Shown here: positions 23,527 through 32,448 of the stretch, one piece after another
Layout of the letters: every line of letters begins with the position of its first letter
How positions within the stretch are numbered: the stretch's first letter is position 1
DNA from: Planctomycetota bacterium
GTDB lineage: Bacteria > Planctomycetota > Planctomycetia > Pirellulales > Lacipirellulaceae
DNA length: 56,534 nucleotides
NCBI GenBank assembly: GCA_013286045.1
Contig: JABDGM010000015.1
Coordinates: 4,043-60,576 of the forward strand
Reading direction: 5' to 3'
Translations under genes and position numbers: made by a program
Notes under the pieces: model-generated
What the model saw: the letters and a program-made list of their open reading frames with translations, nothing else
Databases searched by the model: none
Told to the model about the DNA's origin: nothing

Positions 23527-25218
23527 TCAGGTGCGCGAGAGTGCGGCAGTAAGCTGCTTTAACATAAAAGTATTAAGTACCTCCTTTGCTTCCAACCAGC
23601 TGCGCTTCGCTTGATTTATCCCAGCCGGCATGAAATCAAGTTCGCGGATGCTGTGAGCATCTGTGTTGATAGCGAGCTTAACGCCCTTGTCTTTCGCAAT
23701 TCTGGCGTGCTCGTCGCTGAGGTCAAGTCGATTAGGATTGGCGTTGATTTCAAAATAGCAGCCACAGTCGATCGCATGGCGAACCAACCGTTCGAAGTCG
23801 ATTTCATAACCTTCGCGGCGTAATAAGAGCCGCCCAGTGGCGTGGCCGATGATATTGCAATAACGGTTATCCATAGCGCGCATTAACCGCTCGGTTTGCG
23901 TTTGTTTGTCGAGTGCGAACTTCGAGTGGATCGAGCAAATCGTCAGGTCCAACTCCTTTAAGACGCTGGCGGGATAGTCAAGTTTTCCGTCCTCTAGGAT
24001 GTCCACTTCGGCTGACTTCAAAACCGTGATGCCGCCTTTGAGCTTTACATTCACTTTGTCGATCACCCTGCACTGTTGCAACAGACGCTTGGGCGACAAC
24101 CCATTGGTAATCTTGAGCGATTGCGAATGATCCGCAATTGCAATGTACTCGTACCCCTTCTTGTGAGCTGCCTCCGCCATCTCCAAAATTGTGTTTGCGC
24201 CGTCACTAGCCGTGGTATGCATATGGAGATCACCACGGATATTTGCCAGCTCAATTAATGTGGGGAGAGTGTTATTCGCTGCTGCCTCGATTTCTCCTCT
24301 TCCCTCCCTGAGGTGCGGCTCGATTAATTGTAAGCCCGCCAATCTGTAGATCTCTGCCTCCGTCTTCGCCTTTGTGCCTAGGGATTTTATCGAGAGAGTT
24401 TTGTGTCGCGACCGGAGCGCCTGTTTAAGCTCGTCGATATGCGCGGACGACCCGGTCGAAAGGAGTTGGCTCAGTCCCCACTCTTTTTCTGTGGTAAAAC
24501 GAAGCGTTACGTGCTGGCCAACGGAGAGGCGGTAGATGGCTTGGTCCTTCCCAAGCCTCTTGTATGAAAGGACTCCGGGAAAATTCGCTATCCGCTTGGC
24601 GACCGCAGGGATGTTCTTCGCGACAACGAGATAGTTGACGTCGCCGATTGTATCTTTTGCTCGCCGGTGACTGCCGGTGACCGCGATTCGCGATATTCCA
24701 GGCAGTTCTTTCACGAACTTTGAAAAGTTCGTAACTAAGTCCCTGACTGCCCAATGAAGCATTCGTGGACGTTCATCCAATCCCTGGCGTATGTGAAATT
24801 CGATTCTGCTTCCCAAGACAGAACGAATTTCGCCGGAATCGAGCCGCTCTCGGAGTTCCCGCAGGCTTTTAATTTGCAACTTCTTATAAACTCGCTTAAC
24901 GCGTGCAGGATCGAGCTGCGGTTTTTCTGCGAGTTCTAATAGCTCGGGTGGAAGTTTCGCAGAAGCTCTTTCGAGTTGCGGCAGTGTACCGGTCTTTACG
25001 ATGTCCCTGACCTTGGCACTGATCGCCTTTCCGACACCGGGAATAGATTCAAGACCGGCCGGCGAGCGGGCTAGTTTGGCAACGTCCGCATCGCTCGCAG
25101 CAATATTATCCGCGGCACGTCGATACGCTTTAATCTTGAACCGGTCGACGCCCTCTAACTGCAATGTCGTTGCGTAACGACGAAGAAGGTCGGCTACTTT
25201 TTCGTTGGCGGCGACCAT
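23527..25218 (-). CDS. polX: PolX-type protein: PHP phosphoesterase with degenerate polymerase domain
   Basis: 563 residues, the usual PolX length. N-terminal 8-kDa-like helix-hairpin-helix region (SIPGVGKAISAKV), polymerase palm (~170-330) and C-terminal PHP domain (~335-563). The palm has GSHRRAKDTIGDVNYLVV where active PolX has GSxRRxxETxGDxDxL: the second catalytic Asp is Asn. The third Asp, expected in VDLRxV, is Thr (VTLRFTT). The PHP metal ligands are complete: GDLHMHTTASDG, ADHS, AEVDIL, SIHSKF, GHATGR, NTDAHS. Expected to be a nuclease or phosphoesterase without polymerase activity. Gap to ku 12 bases. Confidence 0.93.
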   Translation of the reverse strand: MVAANEKVADLLRRYATTLQLEGVDRFKIKAYRRAADNIAASDADVAKLARSPAGLESIPGVGKAISAKVRDIVKTGTLPQLERASAKLPPELLELAEKPQLDPARVKRVYKKLQIKSLRELRERLDSGEIRSVLGSRIEFHIRQGLDERPRMLHWAVRDLVTNFSKFVKELPGISRIAVTGSHRRAKDTIGDVNYLVVAKNIPAVAKRIANFPGVLSYKRLGKDQAIYRLSVGQHVTLRFTTEKEWGLSQLLSTGSSAHIDELKQALRSRHKTLSIKSLGTKAKTEAEIYRLAGLQLIEPHLREGRGEIEAAANNTLPTLIELANIRGDLHMHTTASDGANTILEMAEAAHKKGYEYIAIADHSQSLKITNGLSPKRLLQQCRVIDKVNVKLKGGITVLKSAEVDILEDGKLDYPASVLKELDLTICSIHSKFALDKQTQTERLMRAMDNRYCNIIGHATGRLLLRREGYEIDFERLVRHAIDCGCYFEINANPNRLDLSDEHARIAKDKGVKLAINTDAHSIRELDFMPAGINQAKRSWLEAKEVLNTFMLKQLTAALSRT

Positions 25219-25230
25219 GAGTTTGGATTA

Positions 25231-26121
25231 CTAAGCTCTCTTTCGACGGGCAGTAGCTCGACGGGAGGTGCGACGCTTCTTGGTCGCGCCTGATCTCTTG
25301 TTCTTGCCAACGTTTGCTACGCTTTGTTTGAGAGCGTCCATCAAATTGATCACCCCCTGTTCCTGCTCCTCCTCGGGAGGCTCAACTTCGACGCCTTTCT
25401 TCTTGGCGGTAATCGCTTGCTTAACCTTTTCGCGGTAACGGTCCTTATACCCAGCAAAGTCAAATTTTCCGTCGTGCCACTTACTGATCAGGTCTTCGGC
25501 CAACTTCAGTTTGCTGGCTGCCGTCTTGGGACGGGAGAACTCGCCTTTTATCTCGGAAGGTTTGCGAATTTCCGCGTCATAATTCAGCATGGCCATTGTC
25601 AGAACACCATCGAGCGGCCTCACGACCGCGAGCTGTTCGCGACCGCTAAAGACGACTTGGCCGACTCCCCAGCGTTTTTTCTTTTCCATCGCCGCCTGGA
25701 GGAGAGCGTAGGGCTCATTCGCACCAGCTCCAGAAGGAATCAAGTAGTACATTCGTCCGTCGAAATAAATCGGGTCGATCTCGTTAGAACTCACGAACGC
25801 GTCGACGGTTAAGGCTCTCTCCTCTTCGCTCCTCAGCGCGTCTAGCTCTTCTTTTTCAAACTCCACGAAGTGTCCCTTGGCGACCTCGTATCCTTCCACA
25901 ATTTCATCGTTTGGCACTTCACCGTGCTTCGGGCACATCTTCGCGTAGTGAATTCGCTCGTGATCGGGCTCGTGCAGCAAGTGAAAATGAACTTCGGCGT
26001 TCTGTTTGTTTTCGGCGTTCACCGCCTGCACTTCGAAAACGACGAGTCCAAATCGCAACTGACCTCGCCAGCTTGCTCGAAACTTAGAGCGAGGCTTTGA
26101 CTTCTTTCGCTTCGTAGCCAT
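25231..26121 (-). CDS. ku: Ku DNA end-binding protein
   Basis: 296 residues. The bacterial Ku core is clear: SWRGQLRFGLVVFEVQAV, VHFHLLHEPDHERIHY, YEVAKGHFVEFEKEELDAL, EIDPIYFDGRMYYLIP and RWGVGQVVFSGREQLAVVRP. The end is a lysine- and arginine-rich tail (KKRRTSRRATARRKRA), common in bacterial Ku and thought to aid DNA binding. Ku forms a ring on broken DNA ends and recruits LigD in non-homologous end joining. Here it is next to PolX, and the LigD gene just upstream is a pseudogene, so end joining must rely on another ligase or be impaired. Confidence 0.95.
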   Translation of the reverse strand: MATKRKKSKPRSKFRASWRGQLRFGLVVFEVQAVNAENKQNAEVHFHLLHEPDHERIHYAKMCPKHGEVPNDEIVEGYEVAKGHFVEFEKEELDALRSEEERALTVDAFVSSNEIDPIYFDGRMYYLIPSGAGANEPYALLQAAMEKKKRWGVGQVVFSGREQLAVVRPLDGVLTMAMLNYDAEIRKPSEIKGEFSRPKTAASKLKLAEDLISKWHDGKFDFAGYKDRYREKVKQAITAKKKGVEVEPPEEEQEQGVINLMDALKQSVANVGKNKRSGATKKRRTSRRATARRKRA

Positions 26122-26133
26122 TTTCTATTCCCT

Positions 26134-26525
26134 TCAAACTGACGCCGCAGCGGTCGAGCCCTGATCATTTCTTAGGTAGTCGACGAAGATCTTATTCTTC
26201 CGCGCCGCTTTACTGATTTTGGCGATATGGCGGTCGGAAGTCGCAGCGACTAGAAACTCCGCCACGGGTTTACTAACACCTTGGCTTCGTCCCAAGTGGA
26301 TCGCCGTTAAACTGGTAGGACGATATCCAGGCCTTTGCCACCCGTCGTCTTAACAAATGATGTAAGACCCAGCTCTTTTAAAAGCAATCTAACTTCTTTG
26401 GCGGCCACCACAGCGTCGGGCAATGCAGCCGAAGGATCAGGATTCACATCGAAAATCAAACGGTCCGGCTTTCATAATTATCTGCCGCGTCGAACCCCAC
26501 ACCTGAATCTCGTTATTGTCCGCCG
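26134..26525 (-). pseudogene. ligD: Remnant of ligD primase-polymerase domain
   Basis: Three pieces in different frames match the LigD polymerase domain in order: NEIQVWGSTRQII (as in EIHPWGSR), KPDRLIFDVNPDPSAAL through SFVKTTGGKGLDIVLPV-stop, then after a frame change GVSKPVAEFLVA and KISKAARKNKIFVDYLRNDQ with GSTAAASV-stop. Two frameshifts and an in-frame stop prevent translation, and the ligase and nuclease domains and the first half of the polymerase domain are absent. It lies directly upstream of ku on the same strand. Confidence 0.85.
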
Positions 26526-26541
26526 TTCACGCGCTCGAACG

Positions 26542-27105
26542 CTATTCGTGTGCTACTTTCCGCTTCGCCTTTTTGGCAGTCGTCTTCTTAGCTGGAGGCT
26601 CCTCTCCGTCGCCCGGCTCTTTTGCCTGGACATTGATGGCCTCGGCTAACTTTGTGAGCGTTTTGTCGGTGTCGCCCTCTTCATCTAAGGTTTGCTGCAG
26701 CAACTTCATGGCGGAATTGTTGCCGAGAAGCTTGGCGTATGTTCGTACGCATCCGTAACCTGCGATTTCGTAGTGCTCGACACGCTGAGCAGCAGCGATC
26801 AGAGCGGCATCTTTGACGTCCGGCTCCGCGTCTTCTTCGATGACTTCGGCACTTTCTTTAATCAGGCCCTCCATCGCTTTGCACTTTTTCCCTTTCGGCG
26901 AAACCCCCAACTTCTCACAGATCTGTTCCAGCCGTTCTACGTGGCCTTCGGTTTGTTTGAGATGCTTCTCAAAACCGGCTTTTAGCTCCTTGGACGTGGC
27001 AGCTTTGGCCATTTTTGGCAGGGCCTTTGTCAACTGCGTTTCAGCGCTGTATAGGTCCTTCAGCTCGTCAGTGAACAGATCCTCAAGGGATGACAATTCC
27101 ATCAT
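26542..27105 (-). CDS. YciE/DUF892 ferritin-like protein
   Basis: SLEDLFTDELKDLYSAETQL at the front and EHYEIAGYGCVRTYAKLLG plus QQTLDEEGDTDKTL later give the two carboxylate-histidine clusters of the DUF892 ferritin-like four-helix bundle, a family often induced by osmotic and oxidative stress. The last ~30 residues are Lys/Pro/Ala-rich (PPAKKTTAKKAKRK), a histone-like tail not present in the Escherichia coli protein. First gene of the minus-strand run towards ku. Confidence 0.9.
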   Translation of the reverse strand: MMELSSLEDLFTDELKDLYSAETQLTKALPKMAKAATSKELKAGFEKHLKQTEGHVERLEQICEKLGVSPKGKKCKAMEGLIKESAEVIEEDAEPDVKDAALIAAAQRVEHYEIAGYGCVRTYAKLLGNNSAMKLLQQTLDEEGDTDKTLTKLAEAINVQAKEPGDGEEPPAKKTTAKKAKRKVAHE

Positions 27106-27419
27106 TGACTCCTATGAATTCGAAGTTCGCGTGATTCGCGAATATTATTGCAAACTTTGTACCGACATCCGACCACCGGCACAGAGTGTTTGAGCCGCAG
27201 GTTCATGGAGAATCTCCACCACTTCGCCGAATTGTCTTCAACGCTTTGGAGTTGCCTCTGCCAACTTGGTTCCGAGCGGGTCACGGTAACGTCACTGATT
27301 TGACTCGAACGCCCACCGACCCCACCGCCTAGCGTCCGCCGAACGAGTCCGCGGCAAGGTACGCCGTTTGCCAAGAACTGCGGCGTGTACCGGACTGGTT
27401 GCGAAGGGACAAATCTAAC

Positions 27420-27989
27420 ATGCCGAAATCAACATACGTAAAGCGGGCAGGTAGAAAAAAAGCTTCACCGTTTAAAGAAAAAGGACTAATCGACTTCGTT
27501 GTCGAAACACCTAAGGGAGCGCGGAACAAATTCAAATTCGACGAAGAACTAGGACAGTTTCGCTTGTGCAAGGTGCTGCCGGCCGGAGCGTCTTTCCCCT
27601 ACGACTTTGGATTTATTCCGGGCACGCGAGGGGCCGACGGTGATCCGCTCGACGTACTGATACTAATGGACGAGTCCGCCTTTCCAGGCTGTATTGTCGA
27701 GGGCCGTTTAGTAGGTGTTATTGAAGCCGAACAAGAAGATGAAGGCGAGCTAATCCGTAATGATCGACTAGTGGCGGTCGCCACCGAAGCCCACGATTAT
27801 CGCGATATAAAGACGCTCAGCGACATCAACGATCAGTTGCTCAAAGAACTAGAGCACTTCTTCGAATCGTACAATGAGGCCGAGGGAAAAACATTTAAGC
27901 TCCTCGCCAACCGCGGCCCCAAACGCGCCAAACGGCTTGTGAAGGAGTCTATGGCAGTCTCGCGAGAAGCAAAGCGACGGCCAAAGTAG
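27420..27989 (+). CDS. ppa: Soluble inorganic pyrophosphatase (family I)
   Basis: Hydrolyses diphosphate to two phosphates. The signature DGDPLDVLIL follows FPYDFGFIPGTRGA, and the ends of the active site are seen in VVETPKGARNKFKFDEE and in the AVATEAHDY region. At 189 residues it is slightly longer than usual, with a basic N-terminus (MPKSTYVKRAGRKK) and a basic tail (SREAKRRPK). The start at 27420 is preferred over an in-frame ATG 21 bases upstream. Confidence 0.9.
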   Translation: MPKSTYVKRAGRKKASPFKEKGLIDFVVETPKGARNKFKFDEELGQFRLCKVLPAGASFPYDFGFIPGTRGADGDPLDVLILMDESAFPGCIVEGRLVGVIEAEQEDEGELIRNDRLVAVATEAHDYRDIKTLSDINDQLLKELEHFFESYNEAEGKTFKLLANRGPKRAKRLVKESMAVSREAKRRPK

Positions 27990-28012
27990 CCTAGCAGATA
28001 CTATCATCGAAA

Positions 28013-28522
28013 ATGGTTACTACTCAGACGCATAGCTGTGACAGGCACGACGAGACGAGTCCTGACCGAAGCGAAAAATTATCCGACGCCATAAGCCACT
28101 TGTTAGAGGAGTGCCGAATGGTGTTGCCTGGAATTCAAGCGCTATTCGGTTTTCAATGGATCGCCTTTTTCAATCAGCGCTTCACTGATCTTACGCACAC
28201 TTATCAGAGTCTGCATCTAGCGGCGACGGCGGTGGTTGCGATCTCTGCCGCCCTTCTCATGACACCAGCCGCCTATCATCGCGCGGCTCGCAGTAAAGCC
28301 ATTTCGGAACATTTCATTTCCCTGTCGACGCGTTTGATACTTTCGGGGATGTTCTGCCTCAGCCTCGGGATAGCTACTGACTTTTTCGTAATTTCGTCAT
28401 TCGTGGTCAACAGCTTGCCCTTGTGCTTCGGTTTGGCATCAATGATTTGGCTCGTTCTGATCGCGTTATGGTTCGCGTATCCAGTCATCACGGCTCGCAC
28501 AACGAATTCCAACGGAAATTAA
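28013..28522 (+). CDS. DUF6328-like membrane protein
   Basis: A soluble N-terminus with LLEECRMVLPGIQALFGFQW, then four hydrophobic segments, the second followed by LLMTPAAYHRAA. This LxExRVxLPGxQxLFxF start and the PAAYHR loop are typical of the DUF6328 family of four-helix membrane proteins found in stress islands. It follows the pyrophosphatase after 23 bases. Function unknown. Confidence 0.75.
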   Translation: MVTTQTHSCDRHDETSPDRSEKLSDAISHLLEECRMVLPGIQALFGFQWIAFFNQRFTDLTHTYQSLHLAATAVVAISAALLMTPAAYHRAARSKAISEHFISLSTRLILSGMFCLSLGIATDFFVISSFVVNSLPLCFGLASMIWLVLIALWFAYPVITARTTNSNGN

Positions 28523-28542
28523 AAGTGTATCAGTCTAAAAAG

Positions 28543-29174
28543 ATGCCCGGTGACTGTCTGACGGGTCGTTCTGGCGCCGCATTACTGTTGATAGACGTCA
28601 TTAACGATTGCGACTTTCCCGAATCACAGCAACTTGTGAAATTCGCGATTCCCATGGCGCGCAAGATCGCAGCGTTAGCGGAACGAGCGCGGCAGCAAGC
28701 GTTCCGGTCATCCACATCAGGGACAACTCCGGCCGGTGGCGGTCCGATTTCAAGTCCATTGTGAAACATTGCGTGAGCGAACAATCGAAAGGCCGTTCAA
28801 TTGTTGAACTTCTCTCTCCGAAGGAGCGCGATTATTTCGTGCTAAAGCCGAAGCATTCCGGATTTTTTTCGACGACGCTGGACGTGCTTTTGGCACGACT
28901 AGGCGTCAAGACGGTAATCATTACCGGTATGGCGGCCAACATCTGCGTGCTCTTCACGGCGAACGATGCTTACATGCGCAATTTAGATGTCATCGTGCCG
29001 AGTGATTGTGCGGCTTCTAATACGAAAGAGCTCAACGACTATGCGCTGGATCAGATGCGGACCGTGGTGAAAGCAAACATTGAGTCGTCGGATACACTCA
29101 ATAATGACCGACTTATGACGTTCGGGGGAGCTATGGCAAGCGAACCGCAAAGTGATACTAAAACACAAAAGTGA
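28543..29174 (+). pseudogene. Isochorismatase-family hydrolase gene with frameshift
   Basis: Frame one reads GRSGAALLLIDVINDCDFPE and on to MARKIAALAERAR; the next frame continues AASVPVIHIRDNSGRWRSDF, YFVLKPKHSGFFSTTLDVLL, VIITGMAANICVLFTANDAY. These are consecutive parts of a cysteine hydrolase: catalytic Asp in LIDVINDCDF, Lys in LKPKHSGF, Cys in ANICV. The break is a single-base shift near 28690. All else is intact, so it is either a young pseudogene or a sequencing error. Four bases separate it from the next gene. Confidence 0.8.
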
Positions 29175-29177
29175 CCT

Positions 29178-30467
29178 ATGGCGAATGACCCACCGCGGGA
29201 CGAGAACGACAAAGGCGAGTCATCATCATTCAAGGAGATAGTTAAGGCTCTTGGTCCTGGATTGATCACTGGAGCGTCCGACGATGATCCTTCTGGCATT
29301 GTCACGTATTCCATCGCGGGCGCCGCTTTCGGCTACAGCACGCTATGGACGGCGTTAATCACTTTTCCGCTGATGGCTGGTGTTCAGCTTATCTGCGCAC
29401 GGATTGGACTTGTGTATGGCTGCGGCCTGGCGGCCGTCATGCGGAAATGCTTCCCGAAAAAGCTTGTATACCTAGCGATCATTTCTCTTTTAATTGCGAA
29501 TACGATCAATGCTGCCGCAGATATGCAGGCGATTGCTGCCGGGATCAATATGCTCGTCCCGGTTCCGATCATTGTTCTCATCCTGCCAATCGCCGTCATC
29601 ATCCTGATTGTTCAGGTCTGGGGAACATATAAAACAATCGAGAAGATTTTCCGATGGTTGACGCTATCGCTATTCGCATAAATCGCCGCGGCCATAATGG
29701 CCAAGCCGAATTGGAGCGAAGTTCTGCATGGTACGTTTGTACCAAGTTTCAAGTTGGACGCGGAGTTCCTGTCCACACGCGTAGCCATTCTCGGCACTAC
29801 GATTTCTCCTTATCTGTTCTTCTGGCAGTCTAACCACGAAGTCGAGGAGAAAAAGGCCGAGGAAGGAGCCGAGCCTGGTAACCCATCCGAAAAAGAATTG
29901 AAGAACGCGGTTTGGGACGTCAACGCGGGGATGCTACTCTCGAATGTCGTGATGTACTTCATCATCCTGGCCGGCGCGGCAACACTCCACGAGTCAGGTA
30001 ACAAAGAAATCGAATCCGCGACGCAGGCCGCCGAAGCGTTGAAGCCGGTCGCCGGCGATGCAGCATATGTTTTGATGGCCATAGCGCTAATTGGAACTGG
30101 GGTCTTAGCCGTACCTATTCTCACAACCTCGGCTGCCTTCAGCGTCGCTGAAGCCTTCGGTTGGAAATGTGGCCTCGACGAAAAGCCCGGTCAGGCGAAA
30201 GAGTTCTACCTTGTAATGAGCGCTTGCACGATTGTCGCTCTGGCGATTGATTATCTGGGCATCAATCCGATGAAAGCATTATTTGTTACCGCCGTGATCA
30301 ACGGTTTCCTGTCTGCTCCGCTGTTGGTGGGAATTATGATCGTCTCAAACGATCGTAAGATCATGGGAAGCCACACCAACAGCCGTCTCTTAAACGTCCT
30401 TGGCTGGACAACAACTGCTCTGATGTCGCTAGCCGCGATCGTTCTGGTGTGGACGTGGTTCCAGTGA
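29178..30467 (+). pseudogene. NRAMP-family divalent metal transporter with one in-frame stop
   Basis: A single frame of 430 codons with only one stop, TAA at 29679-29681, after FRWLTLSLFA; it continues IAAAIMAKPNWSEVLHGTFV. The NRAMP core is clear: GPGLITGASDDDPSGIVTYS in segment 1 (the metal-binding DPSG) and a region like segment 6 later (VLAVPILTTSAAFSVAEAFG). Eleven or so membrane segments are predicted. The stop sits where relatives have an aromatic codon (TAT or TAC to TAA). Without it the protein would be about 429 residues. Confidence 0.85.
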
Positions 30468-30571
30468 GAGAGGATTCGCAACTCCACGAAAGGAAATATC
30501 CGATCAGACTGGCAATAACCTGCTAGCGACAATTTCGGGCGGACGAGAATTGCCGGGAGCACATCAAGAAC

Positions 30572-31375
30572 TTACTCTGATGCTCGCCCCAACATCAGAG
30601 TTTGCAACGAGCTGAATGCGAAGTCACGTTTGTGCGGCAAAAACTCGGGCGAGCGTGGGTCCGCTAGACTGCCAAGTCGCCTACACATCTTATCGCTTAA
30701 CAGTTTCTCTGTGCGTTCCAGCAAATCCTTTAAGTACAGTTCCACAAACTTGCTTAGCGCCTCAGCGGCCGGGCCGAAGCGAGTAATCAGGCACTGCTCA
30801 CGTCTAAAACCTGTGAATCCGGCCTCTGCAAAGAGTTGCATTGCGAACCGGGGAAAATACGTGCCGATGTAGCTGTCCTCGTCTCCGATTTCGCGATGCT
30901 CGGCCTGCCGAATGGCAAGTTCGAGATCAGGAGGAGAGGAAAGCATTACCGAATGAATGTTGTCCGATTCCAGCACCGCGAGTAGCCCGCCGGGGCGGGC
31001 CACGCGGCGAAATTCGCGGAGCGCTTTTCTGATATCCGGATAGCTATGCATGCTGTGAGCTGACCAGACAACGTCCACCGAGCCATCGTCAAACGGCAAG
31101 TCACAGACATCGGCGTTAACAAAACGAATGTTACCGACGGCGCCACTTTTTTTCCTAGCTTCCTTGAGATATGCGTCGGAATTATCGATGCCAGTTACCT
31201 CGGCCTGAACTTCCGAAAGAAGTTTTGTGAAGAATCCGTCGCCGCAACCGACATCGATTGCACGGAGGCTTTGATCCGGCAAATGCCGGACAATCTGGCG
31301 AAAATCGTCCTCTAGTGCCTCGTGCAGCGCCTGCAGACGAATAGCGTACGAGGGCAACGAATCACTCATCTTCAT
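30572..31375 (-). CDS. Class I SAM-dependent methyltransferase
   Basis: 267 residues. Motif I AIDVGCGDGFFTKLL, an acidic end of strand 2 in VTGIDNSDAYL, DVCDLPFDDGSVDVVWSAHS (motifs II-III) and VARPGGLLAVLES follow the order of the Methyltransf_11 fold. The C-terminal third (FAMQLFAEAGFTGFRREQCL) forms a family-specific cap. Substrate unknown. Convergent with the NRAMP gene and 25 bases before the oxidoreductase in the same direction. Confidence 0.85.
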   Translation of the reverse strand: MKMSDSLPSYAIRLQALHEALEDDFRQIVRHLPDQSLRAIDVGCGDGFFTKLLSEVQAEVTGIDNSDAYLKEARKKSGAVGNIRFVNADVCDLPFDDGSVDVVWSAHSMHSYPDIRKALREFRRVARPGGLLAVLESDNIHSVMLSSPPDLELAIRQAEHREIGDEDSYIGTYFPRFAMQLFAEAGFTGFRREQCLITRFGPAAEALSKFVELYLKDLLERTEKLLSDKMCRRLGSLADPRSPEFLPHKRDFAFSSLQTLMLGRASE

Positions 31376-31400
31376 ACCACCGAAGGCGAATTACGATTAC

Positions 31401-32276
31401 TTAAGCGGCGGTAGTTTCGCCGCCCGAGACCGTGAGGATTTCACCGCTGATGTAACTGGAGTCCGCGTTCGACGCAAAAAACACAAATGCGGGGGCTACC
31501 TCTTCGGGTTGTCCAGGGCGCTTCATCGGCGTGTCGGCGCCGTGCGCAGCGACTTCTTCGGCCGGCTTCGATACTGGCTGTAAGACAGTCCAGATGGGGC
31601 CCGGCGAAACGCAATTCACGCGGATTTTACGTTCCACCAGGTTTTGCGCAAGTGATTTCGTAAATGCATGGATCGCCCCCTTCGTAGACGCGTAGTCAAT
31701 TAACGTTTTATTTCCCTGGAGGCCGGCAACCGATCCGCAATTGATGATCGTGCTTCCCGCCTTCAGATGCTTAAGCGCAGCCTGCGCCATATAGTAATAG
31801 CCGTAAATGTTGACTCGAAAAGTCCGATCCCATTGCTTCTCACTAATCTCTTCCAGCGACTCTTGAGATTGCTGGTGGGCGGCGTTGTTGACGAGAATGT
31901 CGAGCCTCCCAAAGTTCTTCACAGTCTGCTCGACCGCGGACTGGCAAAACGCATTGTCACTGACGTCGCCCGCGATTAGGAGTGCCCGCTTTCCGGCCTT
32001 CTCAATATGTTTCTTCGTCACCTCTGCGTCAGATTCCTCTGCGGCAAGATACACGATCGCGACGTCCGCTCCTTCGCGCGCATACATTACCGCTACCGCT
32101 CGCCCGATACCAGAGTCGCCGCCGGTGACGAGTGCTACTTTGTTCTCAAGTTTTCCTGCAGGTTTGTAGTCCTCCGCTTCAAACTCCGGCAACGGCTGCA
32201 TCTGCGACTCCAGTCCAGGCTTACGCTGTGTCTGAGGCGGCATCTTCTTGCCAGCTTCTTCGGTAGGCTTGCTCAT
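31401..32276 (-). CDS. Short-chain dehydrogenase/reductase, general-stress type
   Basis: 291 residues from MSKPTEEAGKKMPP, chosen because AAGGA lies about eight bases upstream and the longer frame would add a leader unlike the family. Glycine motif TGGDSGIGRAVAV, NNAAHQ, catalytic Ser in INCGSVAG, YASTKGA (Y-x3-K) and CVSPGPIWT. The N-terminal ~40 residues with a Pro/Gln-rich stretch precede GKLENKVALVTGG, as in the stress-induced SDRs related to Bacillus GSP39 and YhdF. NAD(P)-linked oxidoreductase; substrate unknown. Confidence 0.88.
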   Translation of the reverse strand: MSKPTEEAGKKMPPQTQRKPGLESQMQPLPEFEAEDYKPAGKLENKVALVTGGDSGIGRAVAVMYAREGADVAIVYLAAEESDAEVTKKHIEKAGKRALLIAGDVSDNAFCQSAVEQTVKNFGRLDILVNNAAHQQSQESLEEISEKQWDRTFRVNIYGYYYMAQAALKHLKAGSTIINCGSVAGLQGNKTLIDYASTKGAIHAFTKSLAQNLVERKIRVNCVSPGPIWTVLQPVSKPAEEVAAHGADTPMKRPGQPEEVAPAFVFFASNADSSYISGEILTVSGGETTAA

Positions 32277-32448
32277 CGAAGTCCTTATTGGAAATGGAAT
32301 CGTCGCCCGATACTCCGACGACTGCCGCAGCAACTTGGGTGCCGAGGCGCGGAACTTTATAAAATGCCCAACAATGCCCATCTTCGGCGTTCGAGCGGGA
32401 AAATGCGCCCGGCATGAGGGAACGTCGTTTGCTAGTATTGTGGCTCCA

